A stretch of DNA of 64,000 nucleotides from Winogradskyella wandonensis. Lineage in GTDB: Bacteria; Bacteroidota; Bacteroidia; Flavobacteriales; Flavobacteriaceae. Made by a program: the position numbers and the translations under genes. Under the pieces are notes generated by a model. The model saw only the letters and a program-made list of their open reading frames with translations, made no database searches and was not told where the DNA came from. The stretch spans positions 186,001 to 250,000 of the forward strand of contig NZ_SMGI01000002.1 of assembly GCF_004346845.1 (NCBI RefSeq), written 5' to 3'. Numbering within the stretch: position 1 is the stretch's first letter; every line of letters starts with the position of its first letter. This document shows, piece by piece, positions 43,855 to 53,382 of the stretch.

Positions 43855-45999
43855 CTAGTAAACCGTTTTAGCTCTATTATCCTCTATTTCTGCTGCGGCT
43901 TCTAAAGCAGAATACACTTTACTCTGAACCGCATTTTTTCTTGCATTGTTTAATCTAGACAATACTGCAGCGTAGTTATCTAATCGTGTAGCCTCATTAA
44001 TTCTAGTAACCTCAATGACATATACACCTCTTTCGCCTTCGATTGGCTTAGATACTTCACCTTGCTTCAATCCAAATGCCGCTCCAACAACTTTAGGCTC
44101 AGAACCTGCACCAGCGATAGTTGGTGTTTTCATTTTAAGACCGTTTGCGGTTTTAACAGTTTGTCCTTGATTTTTAGCAATATCAGCTAATGTAGATGCA
44201 GAAATCTTTTGACGAATCATCTCGGCTTTCTTTTCTTTAAGTACCTGAGCACTTACTGCAACTTTAGCATCGTCTACACTCATTAAGCCTTCTTTATTAA
44301 TGTCTACCAATTTGGCTATAATAAAACCAACACCAGCAACTGGGAAACTCTTGTAATCGCCAACTTCGGTTTCGTCTTCGAATGCCCAACGCACAACTTG
44401 TCGTTGACTACCCAAACCTGGGATGTTTTCATCAAGTTCTTTAAACGTAACTGGCTTTACCTCTAAATTACGCTCTTCGGCTAGCGCTCTAAAATCACCA
44501 TCTTTAGCTGCTATTTCAAATTTTTGTTTTGCATTAAAAACATCATCGATTGTTTTTTCTGACGCTTCAATCTTACGGGCAATAGTTGCTAGTTTTAGAG
44601 TTTCGTTAAAGCCCGATTGGTCTAGAATTTCAATAATGTGGTATCCAAAGCTTGTTTCAACAACATCTAAATCGCCTTTCTCATTATCGAACGAAAACGC
44701 CTTAAATTCTGGAGCAAAGCCTTGATTGTATGTAAACTCAATTACGCCTTCTTTTTCGTTGCTCACTTTGTCTGAAGATAAGTCTAATAAATCTACAAAC
44801 TTAGAGCGGTTTCTCTTTACGATATTAAAAATGCTATCTGCTGTTGCTTTAGCTTCTTCTGGCGTTTTTGTCACATCTGCCGCTGCTCTATTTGCACCTG
44901 CATACGGAATTAGAATGTGACGAACTTTAACTGAGTCTGGCTTACTTGCCTTATCTAAAACTTTAGAATATTTGTAATAACCAGCATCTTTATATGGTCC
45001 GTAATAGTTACCAACAGCCGTGTTTAACAAACTATCTTTTGCAGCGCCTAATTGAGATGCTCTTAAATATGCATCTGAAAACTTAATATCTGAATTAGAG
45101 TTTACAAACGCTTCAATATTTTTTGTATTATCAAATCCTAAGATAGTATCCGTACCTTTTGTTGCTTCATTATATTCTACTTTATCACTTCTAAGTGCTA
45201 ACAACTCTGCCTTTAAATTATCCTCGTCTTCTGGTGAGGCGTCTTCTCTAAACTCAACAAATAAGATTTCTCTTGTAGCATCTACCTTGTAGGTCTCTTT
45301 GTTTTTTTCTATATAAGATTTAATATCAGACTCTGTAATCTTAACCAAACTGTCTGCTGTAGACGTATATGGTACTTGTACGTATTTAATATCTACAGTT
45401 TCTGTATCTGCTAAATACTCATCTTCTGCTTCAGTTAGCGTTGCGTTTACACCAGCTTTAACTAAATTATAGTACTGCTGTGTAAGTGCGTTATTTGCTA
45501 ATTGCTGTTCGTTATTTGTCCACTGCGCATAATTAATGGTAAATGTACTAAGAGGTGCGCCTTGAGGTTGTATATCCTTAAGGTTAGCAATAAAAGCATT
45601 TAACTTATTGACATCGAAAATGCTATCCTGGTTTTGAAACTCTGGATAACTACCAAAACTATTTTCTAAAAGCTGACGCATTTTATCTTTTTCTACTGAA
45701 AGTCCTAATTTCTCGAACTCCGTATTCATGATAATACGTCTTAACTCTTGATTATAAATATTGTTCTTTGCTTGAGTTTCTGAAGCACTTGGTCCCATAC
45801 GTTGCTGCATGTTTTGCACAGCCAACATAAATGGCTCTCTTTTGATATCTTCTCCATTAACTGTCGCTATAACATCTTGAGAATCCGTTAATCCTCCTGG
45901 ACTATCAATAACTCCTTGAATTACAAAAGCAAATAAGGCTAAAGCTATTACTAATATTAAAATGAATGAACGCTGTCTGATTTTATTTAAAACTGCCAT
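43855..45999 (-). CDS. PpiD-like peptidyl-prolyl isomerase/chaperone
   Basis: This 714-residue inner-membrane-anchored periplasmic folding factor has a short cytoplasmic start (MAVLNKIRQRS), one membrane helix at about 11-31, and a SurA/PpiD-type N-terminal chaperone domain (about 40-200). A parvulin domain near 345-460 starts VKVRHILIPYAG and ends FGYHIIEILD. A second, more degenerate parvulin-like region follows (EKLTDTI-type fold not evident; GLKQGEVSKPIEGERGVYVIEV near 650). It assists proteins leaving the Sec translocon. A near-consensus TATTTTCG at 46040-46033 may be its -7 box. Confidence 0.9.
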   Translation of the reverse strand: MAVLNKIRQRSFILILVIALALFAFVIQGVIDSPGGLTDSQDVIATVNGEDIKREPFMLAVQNMQQRMGPSASETQAKNNIYNQELRRIIMNTEFEKLGLSVEKDKMRQLLENSFGSYPEFQNQDSIFDVNKLNAFIANLKDIQPQGAPLSTFTINYAQWTNNEQQLANNALTQQYYNLVKAGVNATLTEAEDEYLADTETVDIKYVQVPYTSTADSLVKITESDIKSYIEKNKETYKVDATREILFVEFREDASPEDEDNLKAELLALRSDKVEYNEATKGTDTILGFDNTKNIEAFVNSNSDIKFSDAYLRASQLGAAKDSLLNTAVGNYYGPYKDAGYYKYSKVLDKASKPDSVKVRHILIPYAGANRAAADVTKTPEEAKATADSIFNIVKRNRSKFVDLLDLSSDKVSNEKEGVIEFTYNQGFAPEFKAFSFDNEKGDLDVVETSFGYHIIEILDQSGFNETLKLATIARKIEASEKTIDDVFNAKQKFEIAAKDGDFRALAEERNLEVKPVTFKELDENIPGLGSQRQVVRWAFEDETEVGDYKSFPVAGVGFIIAKLVDINKEGLMSVDDAKVAVSAQVLKEKKAEMIRQKISASTLADIAKNQGQTVKTANGLKMKTPTIAGAGSEPKVVGAAFGLKQGEVSKPIEGERGVYVIEVTRINEATRLDNYAAVLSRLNNARKNAVQSKVYSALEAAAEIEDNRAKTVY

Positions 46000-46098
46000 T
46001 TTATGGTATATAGGTTGTTAAAATTAAGTGTGCGAAAATAACATTTTATCCCAAATAATAAAAGGATGACGACTCTTTTTTAGAGGTTTTAAAGTGTA

Positions 46099-47388
46099 TT
46101 AATCTTCCTCTACAATTTCTAGATAAACACTATCGATTTTTGTGGTGGATACTTCGGTAATTGTAAATCTAAAATTATCAATTACTATGGTCTGGTTTAA
46201 TTGTGGGATTTCCTCTGCGTAGTTTACAATTAATCCTCCCAAAGTTTCGTAAGCCTCACTTTCTGGCAGATTAAGTTTATAGGTTTCGTTAAGGTAATCG
46301 ACCTCTAAACGTGCCGAAAATTTAAAGCTATCCTCGGATAGTTGTTCTTCGATTAATTCTACACTATCGTGCTCGTCTTCAATTTCTCCAAAAAGCTCTT
46401 CGATAATATCCTCTACGGTCATCATACCCGATGTTCCGCCATACTCATCAATGACTACAGCTATACTTTTACGCTTTTTTGTAAGGACATTTAGTACATC
46501 TTTTATTAATATGGTTTCTGGCACAAAAACTACAGGAATTAAAACCGATTTTATAGTTTTTGGTTTTTTAAATAACTCAAACGAATGTACATAGCCTAAA
46601 ATATCATCAATAGTATCTTTATAGATTAAAATCTTTGTATATCCGGTTTCTATGAACAATTGGCGTAAGTTTTCTACAGAATCCGAAATTTCTACAGCTG
46701 TCATCTCGGTACGAGGTACCATAACTTCTCGAGCTTTAACTTCTGTAAATTCTAAGGCATTCTGAAAAATCTGAATTTCGCTATCCACCTCGTCATGTTC
46801 TTCTACGGACTCCATCTGCTCGGTAATAAAATTTCCCAGTTCAACTTTTGTCAACGCTAGTTCTACAGCATCACCTTCAGTTTTAAAAAAGGCTTTTAAA
46901 ATGATGTCTGATATACGAATAACAAACTCTGATATAATCGAAAACAAAAGGTAAAATAGGTATGCCGGTAATGCAAAAAACTTCAATAAAGTATTAGAAT
47001 ATATCTGAAAAAACACCTTTGGTAAGAACTCGGCAGTAAGAAGTATAATTGCTGTAGAAATAACGGTTTGAGACAGCAATTGTAAATCATTAAAAAGATA
47101 GTTTATTAGACTATATTCCGAAGGAAGAAAACCTTGAAACCAACGTACCAATACATCGCCCATTACAAAACCATAAATAACTAAGGCAATGTTATTACCA
47201 ATAAGCATTGTGGTAATAAACTTAGAGGGTTTTGCTGTTAATTTAGTTAATAGCCTGCCTAAAAAATCATCTTGTTTCTTCTCTAATTCTATATGAATTT
47301 TATTGGAAGACACATATGCAATTTCCATTCCCGAAAAGAAAGCAGATAGTATTAGCGAACTAATAATTATAATGATATCGGCAGACAT
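46099..47388 (-). CDS. CNNM/CorC (HlyC)-family membrane protein with CBS pair
   Basis: This 429-residue protein has a DUF21/CNNM membrane domain of four helices in about residues 1-190, a CBS pair (about 205-335, from VMVPRTEMTAVEI to VVIDEYGGTSGMMTVEDIIEELFGEIEDE) and a C-terminal CorC_HlyC domain. Relatives are involved in magnesium or cobalt efflux and, in Flavobacterium, include the gliding protein GldE. The neighbours here are not gld genes, so this is more likely the general transporter-like paralogue. It directly follows a 65-residue membrane protein and is probably co-transcribed with it. Confidence 0.88.
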   Translation of the reverse strand: MSADIIIIISSLILSAFFSGMEIAYVSSNKIHIELEKKQDDFLGRLLTKLTAKPSKFITTMLIGNNIALVIYGFVMGDVLVRWFQGFLPSEYSLINYLFNDLQLLSQTVISTAIILLTAEFLPKVFFQIYSNTLLKFFALPAYLFYLLFSIISEFVIRISDIILKAFFKTEGDAVELALTKVELGNFITEQMESVEEHDEVDSEIQIFQNALEFTEVKAREVMVPRTEMTAVEISDSVENLRQLFIETGYTKILIYKDTIDDILGYVHSFELFKKPKTIKSVLIPVVFVPETILIKDVLNVLTKKRKSIAVVIDEYGGTSGMMTVEDIIEELFGEIEDEHDSVELIEEQLSEDSFKFSARLEVDYLNETYKLNLPESEAYETLGGLIVNYAEEIPQLNQTIVIDNFRFTITEVSTTKIDSVYLEIVEED

Positions 47389-47586
47389 CTATTTCTTGTT
47401 TTGACGGTCCTGAAATTTTTGTCTAAAACGCTTACGAAAGAAAAACATAAATACCGCTAATGCCGCAAATAGTATAGAAATGTAGCTTCGGTTTCTATCT
47501 ACTGACCAATTGGTAATAGCATCCCATGCAAAAAGCACTGCAAAAATGATATATGCGTATTGAAAAAATTTTAATGCTTTAATCAT
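47389..47586 (-). CDS. Small two-helix membrane protein
   Basis: This 65-residue protein has two predicted membrane helices (about 8-26 and 35-51) and a strongly basic C-terminus (RKRFRQKFQDRQNKK) expected to stay in the cytoplasm. The stop codon is adjacent to the start of the CNNM/CorC gene, so the two form a transcriptional unit with a promoter at 47607-47614. No family recognised; a partner or stabiliser of the transporter-like protein is possible but unproven. Confidence 0.7.
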   Translation of the reverse strand: MIKALKFFQYAYIIFAVLFAWDAITNWSVDRNRSYISILFAALAVFMFFFRKRFRQKFQDRQNKK

Positions 47587-47606
47587 ATCCTTAACTAATT
47601 ATAGCA

Positions 47607-47614
47607 CAAAAGTA
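47607..47614 (-). promoter_or_regulatory. Promoter -7 box for the small membrane protein and CNNM/CorC gene
   Basis: TACTTTTG on the minus strand fits TAnnTTTG, about 20 bases before the start codon. Confidence 0.5.
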
Positions 47615-47655
47615 ATCGATTTTTTGATTGTAAAGCTATTGAACTTGCTTTAGTC

Positions 47656-48210
47656 TTAGTTCTCTATTTCGACTTCTCCAGAAGTTTCAAGCATTTCCCA
47701 GACGTCAAAATTCTTATCGGAGTCAAATCCGCGCCCAGTAATATCTGTACCTTCTGAACGTAATCTAACGTTCTCGTTAGTAAATACCCATTCTGTTTTT
47801 TGGTCGAAATACATCTGTGGTGCAAATAATGAGTCTTTATTATGCGTTGCCAAAATCACGTTCCCTCTAAGATCTATTAAGTCTGTCTCATCATAAGTAA
47901 TGGCGTAATCTGCAAAGATTTTACTTACATTACCATTATCATCATAAACATGAAGTTCGATACCTTTTGGAAATTCTGAAAAAGCGAAACTACGATTGGA
48001 GAAATCTAGCATTCTAGGACTTATAAGATTTGCCCTAAGCTGAAATGAGTCCGTGTACTTCAAGTTTATAGTATCTGCAATACCTATAGGCTCGTTCTGC
48101 AGAACGCCAACTTGCTGCACATCTTTAAAGTTATTTTTACATGAAAAAAACATAGTCACAGCTATTGCCATGACTATGTTAAAAATGATATGTGAAATTT
48201 GTTTTTTCAA
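47656..48210 (-). CDS. lptC: LPS export protein LptC, lipoprotein form
   Basis: This 184-residue beta-jellyroll protein of the Lpt bridge takes LPS from LptBFG to LptA in the periplasm. A lipobox (FFSC, Cys24) replaces the membrane helix found in E. coli LptC, as is common in Bacteroidota. The strands around FSEFPKGIELHVYDDNGNVSKIFADYAI and DLRGNVILAT match the LptC fold. No ATG is well placed: TTG at 48210, directly after the stop of the TPR gene, gives the full lipoprotein signal. It is the fourth gene of the coaX operon. Confidence 0.85.
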   Translation of the reverse strand: MKKQISHIIFNIVMAIAVTMFFSCKNNFKDVQQVGVLQNEPIGIADTINLKYTDSFQLRANLISPRMLDFSNRSFAFSEFPKGIELHVYDDNGNVSKIFADYAITYDETDLIDLRGNVILATHNKDSLFAPQMYFDQKTEWVFTNENVRLRSEGTDITGRGFDSDKNFDVWEMLETSGEVEIEN

Positions 48211-49593
48211 TTATATTTTTGGTACCGTAACAGTAACACCAATCCAACATCCTATGGTCATGGATTGACCACCATTTCCTTTAGAGAAAATCATGCTTTT
48301 GTCTGGTGCTAACGCCTCATATCTTGCTACAGCTTGATTGGCTGTACTTTTTAAACGTCCATCTACTCTACCAGCCTTTGCAGCTTCGTTAGCAGCAGCC
48401 CAGTAAGTTGCTCTCTTTTCAAACGCATCAGTACCGCAATTATTGGCGCTAGACGCATACATACCTGCAATTCTTAAATAAGGTGTACCGTTAGATGGGT
48501 TTAACTGCAACGCTTCTCTATACAGTTGTCTTGCTTTGCTTAAAGAACCCTTTTTTCTATTCTTTTCCGCTAATCTATATACTAACTTCCATTTCTTCAA
48601 TGGATCTGTTTGCAAGTCCATAGACTGCTTGTAGTACTTTTCTGCCTCCGAAGTTTTACCTTCTTTTTCTTTAAGCACACCTAGATAATATGCTGTATCT
48701 GCATTTGGCTCTATTGTATTTTTTTGTTGTACAACTTTTATAAACATTGGGTCGTCTGTACACTCTTTAGAATACAATTTATTCATTGCACGCTGCAACC
48801 ACTTGCTGTCATTTTTCTTTTCTTCAAAGTCTTTTTGATATAAAGGAATCAATACATCACACGTTGCTCTGTTACCTATTTCAGCATCTACACTTTCAGA
48901 AATTTGATCGTAGGCATTTATATAACTTTCATAGCTACTTTTTCTTTTGGCTTCTTTTGAACTTAAGGTAGCACCAGACTCCTCTTTTTGTATTAGCTTG
49001 TTGATTTTCTCTGATAATTTACCAACTTCTTCTTCTATCTTATCATTAATATCGTCGTACTTATCAAATAACTCCTGAGGTGTTTTTTTACCCGCATCAT
49101 ACAAATTTACCATCATCTTAAAGTAGATGTATAATGATTTTGGGTCATTAAAATTCTGTAAATCTTCATTATAACCCTTATCGAAGATATTATAGATTTG
49201 CTCATCTGACAACCCTAACTCTTTTCTATAAGTATAAGACAATTTACCTTTCTCATACTGTAGCTTTCCTACTGGGAACTTAGACGCATAATACTGGTTG
49301 TACTCACCATAAAGCTTTAATAAATCATTTATAAAAGCTACTTTTTCTGCACCAGTGCTTTTATCGATTTTATGCTCTAAGATTTTTTCACCTCTTACAT
49401 AAATGGCTCTATTAAACTGTGGACATTTTGTTCTAACTTTCATCCATGGCTCATAAGCTTCATCATATTTTTTGTTCTTAGCATAAGAATCAAAAATAGA
49501 AAGGTTGTTCATACACTCCTCATCTTGTTGGCCGTAACTTGTGCTAAAACCAACAACTAAGGCTATAAGTAGTAATGTAATCTTCGTCTTCAT
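48211..49593 (-). CDS. Periplasmic tetratricopeptide-repeat protein
   Basis: This 460-residue exported protein has a signal peptide (1-21, ending TSYGQ), a long helical region with few clear repeats (about 25-280), and at least two canonical TPR units near 300-375 (NADTAYYLGVLKEKEGKTSEAEKYYKQS and RKKGSLSKARQLYREALQLNPSNG). TPR arrays bind partner proteins. The position between an outer-membrane protein gene and lptC suggests an envelope role, but the partner is unknown. Its stop codon is adjacent to the lptC start. Confidence 0.85.
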   Translation of the reverse strand: MKTKITLLLIALVVGFSTSYGQQDEECMNNLSIFDSYAKNKKYDEAYEPWMKVRTKCPQFNRAIYVRGEKILEHKIDKSTGAEKVAFINDLLKLYGEYNQYYASKFPVGKLQYEKGKLSYTYRKELGLSDEQIYNIFDKGYNEDLQNFNDPKSLYIYFKMMVNLYDAGKKTPQELFDKYDDINDKIEEEVGKLSEKINKLIQKEESGATLSSKEAKRKSSYESYINAYDQISESVDAEIGNRATCDVLIPLYQKDFEEKKNDSKWLQRAMNKLYSKECTDDPMFIKVVQQKNTIEPNADTAYYLGVLKEKEGKTSEAEKYYKQSMDLQTDPLKKWKLVYRLAEKNRKKGSLSKARQLYREALQLNPSNGTPYLRIAGMYASSANNCGTDAFEKRATYWAAANEAAKAGRVDGRLKSTANQAVARYEALAPDKSMIFSKGNGGQSMTIGCWIGVTVTVPKI

Positions 49594-49608
49594 CGTTTAA
49601 AATTTTTG

Positions 49609-50931
49609 TTAGTTATATTTTCTTTTTTGGAACCATCTATCACTTAAGGATAAACTTACGTTGAAATTAAAAAAGTTTTCTTGTATTAAATTACTTCTTT
49701 TTGTACCTCTTTGGCCATATTCGAAACCAAGATTTAACTCAGAAAACAATCCTGTCTGTGGTCCTATTGGCAATCCTAGTCCAAAAGATATGCCAAACTC
49801 GTCTATAGACTCATTATTTATGACTAATCCAGTATTTTCAAATCGGGCTCCTGCACGGTAAGTTACTCTTTTAAAGTAACTTGAGAGTGATCGGTAACTC
49901 GGTAAATAAAATCCGCCAATTGCAAAAGACGATGCATCCTCGAACGATGTCCCAGTATTAGAAGCATCTAAAAGTGGATTACCAAACACACTTGAATTTT
50001 GAGATACGTATTCTGCACCTACAAACCACTTTGAAGCCTGACCAAGACCTAAACCAAAAGATAACCGATTAGGTAACGATAAATCTGTTTCTTCGTCTTC
50101 TCCTAAATCTACTTCAATAGTATTTTGTACAAACTCGTCTCCAAAATTATTAATTATTATAGTAGAAATTGAACGGTCGTTGATAGAGTTAAGACTACTT
50201 TCGGGAGCAAAAGTTGCAGTTGCAGAAAATTCTAATTTATCGGTTAATTTACCTTTGTAAGCCGCTCCGAAATTAAAGTTAAGCCCACTTAAATCTGAGC
50301 GACTATTTTGTCTGGTTGCAAATTGCACCAGATTTCCCTCATCATCATAAACAAACTGAATTGCGCTATTTTGTGTATTACCAAAGTTGTAATTAACGTC
50401 GGCACCAATAGTGAAATTGTCAGTTACCAAGTAACCTAAGCTAAAGAACGCTTTATTCAATCCGCCTTCGCCTTCATATCTAAAATCTACTCGGTCTTCA
50501 ACAGGATTAAAATCCTGTAATCGATAACCCACAGACGTAAAAGGAAGTAATCCAAATCCTGCCCCAAACCGTCCAAGCGGAATCGAAACTGCCAAATAAT
50601 CAAATGATGATGAATTTGCATTTTCTGATTCGGTGTTGCTATTTAGGCTGGAGGTTGTAAAAGTACCTGCTACAGAAAACTTAACAGGTCTACTCTCGCC
50701 ATCATATGGTTTAGATTGCAAATTTTTACCAGCATAAGATGCCGGATTTCGTAGATTTATATGTAGGCTATCTATATAAGACCCAATACCGCCCATTCCT
50801 CGATTTTCTATAGTCCCTTTAAATCTTAGGCTACCTATGCCATAAAAAGAGTACGGAGAAGCCGTTCCTTGCTGAGCGTATGACAAACAGCCGATTATTG
50901 CTATTGAAATTGCAACAAATTTTTTAATCAT
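49609..50931 (-). CDS. Outer-membrane beta-barrel protein (FadL/OmpP1-like)
   Basis: This 440-residue protein has a signal peptide (1-20, LSYAQ). The N-terminal GTASPYSFYGIGSLRFKGTIENRGMGGIG resembles the hatch of FadL-type outer-membrane transporters, and is followed by alternating aromatic strands ending with the C-terminal strand FNVSLSLSDRWFQKRKYN. Length fits a barrel of about 14 strands. A hydrophobic substrate is typical of the family but cannot be assigned here. It overlaps the coaX stop by one base and precedes the TPR and lptC genes. Confidence 0.78.
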   Translation of the reverse strand: MIKKFVAISIAIIGCLSYAQQGTASPYSFYGIGSLRFKGTIENRGMGGIGSYIDSLHINLRNPASYAGKNLQSKPYDGESRPVKFSVAGTFTTSSLNSNTESENANSSSFDYLAVSIPLGRFGAGFGLLPFTSVGYRLQDFNPVEDRVDFRYEGEGGLNKAFFSLGYLVTDNFTIGADVNYNFGNTQNSAIQFVYDDEGNLVQFATRQNSRSDLSGLNFNFGAAYKGKLTDKLEFSATATFAPESSLNSINDRSISTIIINNFGDEFVQNTIEVDLGEDEETDLSLPNRLSFGLGLGQASKWFVGAEYVSQNSSVFGNPLLDASNTGTSFEDASSFAIGGFYLPSYRSLSSYFKRVTYRAGARFENTGLVINNESIDEFGISFGLGLPIGPQTGLFSELNLGFEYGQRGTKRSNLIQENFFNFNVSLSLSDRWFQKRKYN

Positions 50932-51659
50932 TATAATGAATTAAATTCTAGAATATAATTTAGACCTTCTAGCAGAAAATCCGAGTTGGCAAATATGCTA
51001 CTTTTTAATTGTTTAGACAACATTTTGGCATCACCACCTGTTAAAATAACTGTTAAATCTGAATATTTTTTGGCATATTCCTCAATAATACCATCAATCT
51101 CGTTAACTACTCCGAAAATAACACCAGCGTGAATTGAGGTATTTGTAGAATCTCCAATGAGCTGTTTAGGTACTTCAGTTTCTAATAAAGGAAGGTTAGC
51201 TGTAAAATCATTTAGAGCTTTATACCTTAGTCTAACACCTGGGGAAATCGCACCTCCTAAATAATGATTGTCCTTAGTTATAAAATCGTAAGTAATACAT
51301 GTACCTGCATCTATTATGAGCGCATTATTATCTCTAAAGTTTAGAACTGAAGCACTCACCAAAGCTATTCTATCTACACCTAAGGTATTTGGCGTTTTGT
51401 ACTTATTTTTAAACGGAATTTTAGCCTTAGAATTAAGCTCTAATATTGGTAAGTCCTCTTTTAGATAAGAAATATTCGCCTGCGTTAAACGTCCCACAGA
51501 GGAAACAATTGCCTTATTAAGTGCTGGAAACTGTTTTTTTACTGCTTTGTATTCCCTTTTAAAATTTGAAATAATACTGCTGGTTTTATAAAGAAGTTTA
51601 TTTCTCTGAAAAACAGCAAATTTAACGCGTGTATTACCAACATCTACAATAAGGTTCAT
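50931..51659 (-). CDS. coaX: Type III pantothenate kinase
   Basis: This 242-residue ASKHA-fold kinase phosphorylates pantothenate at the first step of coenzyme A synthesis and is not inhibited by CoA. It starts MNLIVDVGNTRVKFAVF (phosphate-1), followed by the GVDRIALV dimer motif, the catalytic IDAGTCITYDFI and GGAISPGVRLRYKAL, and the adenosine-site VILTGGDAKML. It is the first gene of a unit with outer-membrane protein, TPR and lptC genes. A probable -7 box (TAAATTTG) stands at 51684-51677 on the minus strand. Confidence 0.95.
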   Translation of the reverse strand: MNLIVDVGNTRVKFAVFQRNKLLYKTSSIISNFKREYKAVKKQFPALNKAIVSSVGRLTQANISYLKEDLPILELNSKAKIPFKNKYKTPNTLGVDRIALVSASVLNFRDNNALIIDAGTCITYDFITKDNHYLGGAISPGVRLRYKALNDFTANLPLLETEVPKQLIGDSTNTSIHAGVIFGVVNEIDGIIEEYAKKYSDLTVILTGGDAKMLSKQLKSSIFANSDFLLEGLNYILEFNSL

Positions 51660-51676
51660 GGGCTTTTTTGAAAAGA

Positions 51677-51684
51677 CAAATTTA
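51677..51684 (-). promoter_or_regulatory. coaX promoter, -7 box
   Basis: TAAATTTG on the minus strand, 17 bases before the coaX start; it lies just behind the divergent tRNA-Phe promoter. Confidence 0.4.
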
Positions 51685-51710
51685 TAAAATCAATTTTTGT
51701 TATTTTCTTT

Positions 51711-51740
51711 TTGGATATACTAAAAATGAATTTATATTTG
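51711..51740 (+). promoter_or_regulatory. tRNA-Phe promoter
   Basis: TTG at 51711-51713, a 19-base spacer and a perfect TATATTTG at 51733-51740, 25 bases before the tRNA. Confidence 0.75.
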
Positions 51741-51765
51741 CATCCGCTTTAGCAATGAAGCAACT

Positions 51766-51838
51766 GGTGCCTTAGCTCAGTTGGTAGAGCAAAGGACTGA
51801 AAATCCTTGTGTCCCTGGTTCGATTCCTGGAGGCACCA
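51766..51838 (+). tRNA. tRNA-Phe, anticodon GAA
   Basis: This is a 73-nt cloverleaf. The acceptor is GGTGCCT/AGGCACC, the D-arm contains AGCTCAGTTGGTAGAGC, the anticodon stem is AAGGA/TCCTT with loop CTGAAAA (anticodon GAA), the T-loop is TTCGATT, and the discriminator is A. CCA is not fully encoded (the sequence reads ACT). Confidence 0.96.
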
Positions 51839-51842
51839 CTTT

Positions 51843-51872
51843 AAAACCCGATTCTTTGGAGTCGGGTTTTTT
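51843..51872 (+). terminator. tRNA-Phe terminator
   Basis: AAAACCCGA (51843-51851) pairs with TCGGGTTTT (51863-51871) and runs into T. Confidence 0.85.
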
Positions 51873-51959
51873 GGTTTTAAGATTTTATGTAAGCTTTAAG
51901 GTTTTACTTCGTCCTAAAATATTATCTTGTTTTTTCAATTTCAAAACAATAACATTTAT

Positions 51960-52295
51960 ATGTCTAAAACATACTACGACCCAGCAGACCTTCGAAAATT
52001 TGGAAAAATCACCGAATGGAGTGAAGAGCTTGGTAATAAATTTTTTGAATACTACGGAAAAGTCTTCGAGGAAGGCGCCTTATCCGCTCGCGAAAAATCA
52101 CTCATCGCATTAGCCGTAGCACATACAGAACAATGCCCATATTGTATTGATGCTTATACCAAAGATGGTCTACAGCGTGGTGTTACTAAAGAGGAAATGA
52201 TGGAAGCCATACACGTGGGTGCTGCTATAAAGAGTGGCGCAACTTTAGTGCATGGTGTACAAATGATGAATAAAGTAAATAAACTAGACGGATAG
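51960..52295 (+). CDS. Arsenosugar-biosynthesis-associated peroxidase-like protein (AhpD/CMD fold)
   Basis: This 111-residue protein of the carboxymuconolactone decarboxylase/AhpD fold has the redox pair Cys59-Cys62 in HTEQCPYCIDAY and the surrounding helices (SAREKSLIALAVAHTE, then MMEAIHVGAAIKSGA). Proteins of this type regularly accompany ArsS in arsenosugar loci and are annotated peroxidase-like; a role in arsenic or thiol redox is inferred. The ATG at 51960 (MSKTYYDP) was preferred to an upstream in-frame ATG at 51927 that lacks homology. The arsS gene begins 10 bases downstream. Confidence 0.85.
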   Translation: MSKTYYDPADLRKFGKITEWSEELGNKFFEYYGKVFEEGALSAREKSLIALAVAHTEQCPYCIDAYTKDGLQRGVTKEEMMEAIHVGAAIKSGATLVHGVQMMNKVNKLDG

Positions 52296-52305
52296 TCTTT
52301 TATAT

Positions 52306-53370
52306 ATGACAAAACTAAAAACGCAATCGCTAAAAAAAAGACAGAGCGATTTAGCTAACACTAATAAACAACTAGAAATTTTATCTAATGGTATTTTTGC
52401 CAACGGAGAGTTGCCAACGTTTAAAGACAAAATTGCCGAAACCAATCAGTTTCCATTAAAAGCAAAACCATTAGAGATTTTACAAATCAACGTTGGTTAT
52501 ATGTGCAATCAGGTTTGTGAACATTGCCACGTTGATGCTGGTCCAGACCGTAAGGAGATTATGACGCGTGAGACCATGCAGCAAATCTTGGATGTGGTAA
52601 AGACAACTGGAGCTCATACACTTGACTTAACTGGCGGTGCTCCAGAAATGAATCCAAATTTTAGATGGTTCGTCGAAGAAGCTTCACAAATTGGGGTTAA
52701 GGATTTCATTGTACGCTCAAATCTTACCATAATTAGAGCAAATAAAAAGTACTACGATTTACCAGAGTTTTTCAAAAAACATAATATCCACGTTGTAAGC
52801 TCAATGCCACATTGGACTCGCGGAAAGACAGACAAACAACGCGGCGAAGGTGTTTTTGATATGTCCATAAAAGCACTACAAGAACTCAATGCCGTAGGCT
52901 ACGGAATGCCTGATAGCAATTTAAAACTCGACCTAGTTTACAATCCTTCAGGCGCTTTCTTACCTGGTGACCAAGCTAGCATGGAAAAGGACTTTAAAAA
53001 AGCATTGATGGAAGATTTTGGTATTCAATTTCATAATTTATTTGCAATTACCAACTTACCGATTTCGCGTTTCCTAGATTATTTGATTGCTTCAGAAAAT
53101 TATGAGGACTACATGTATAGTTTGGTAGAAGCTTACAATCCTATGGCGGTGGAAAATGTGATGTGTACCAATACACTTTCTGTAAGCTGGGACGGCTATT
53201 TATTCGATTGCGATTTTAATCAAATGCTAGACTTACCTGTAAACAGCAAGTCAAAGCATATCTCAGAATACAAAACCGAATTGCTAGAAGGTCGAAATAT
53301 TGTAATTTCTCAGCATTGCTACGGTTGCACCGCTGGTGCAGGAAGTAGCTGCCAAGGTACGGTAGCTTAA
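52306..53370 (+). CDS. arsS: Arsenosugar biosynthesis radical SAM protein ArsS
   Basis: This 354-residue radical SAM enzyme carries the cluster motif CNQVCEHC (Cys67, Cys71, Cys74), then DLTGGAPEMNPNF in the GGE-like position. A C-terminal cysteine set, QHCYGCTAGAGSSC (Cys338, 341, 349), may hold an auxiliary site. Characterised ArsS adds the 5'-deoxyadenosyl group to dimethylarsinous acid from ArsM, giving 5'-deoxy-5'-dimethylarsinoyl-adenosine, the precursor of arsenosugars. It lies between the AhpD-like and rhodanese genes with short gaps, so it is operonic. Confidence 0.92.
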   Translation: MTKLKTQSLKKRQSDLANTNKQLEILSNGIFANGELPTFKDKIAETNQFPLKAKPLEILQINVGYMCNQVCEHCHVDAGPDRKEIMTRETMQQILDVVKTTGAHTLDLTGGAPEMNPNFRWFVEEASQIGVKDFIVRSNLTIIRANKKYYDLPEFFKKHNIHVVSSMPHWTRGKTDKQRGEGVFDMSIKALQELNAVGYGMPDSNLKLDLVYNPSGAFLPGDQASMEKDFKKALMEDFGIQFHNLFAITNLPISRFLDYLIASENYEDYMYSLVEAYNPMAVENVMCTNTLSVSWDGYLFDCDFNQMLDLPVNSKSKHISEYKTELLEGRNIVISQHCYGCTAGAGSSCQGTVA

Positions 53371-53382
53371 TTTTCATAAATC

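Noticed and set aside
51781..52113. 110-codon frame starting inside tRNA-Phe
   Set aside because: It begins within the tRNA, reads through its terminator and overlaps the AhpD-like gene in the wrong frame.
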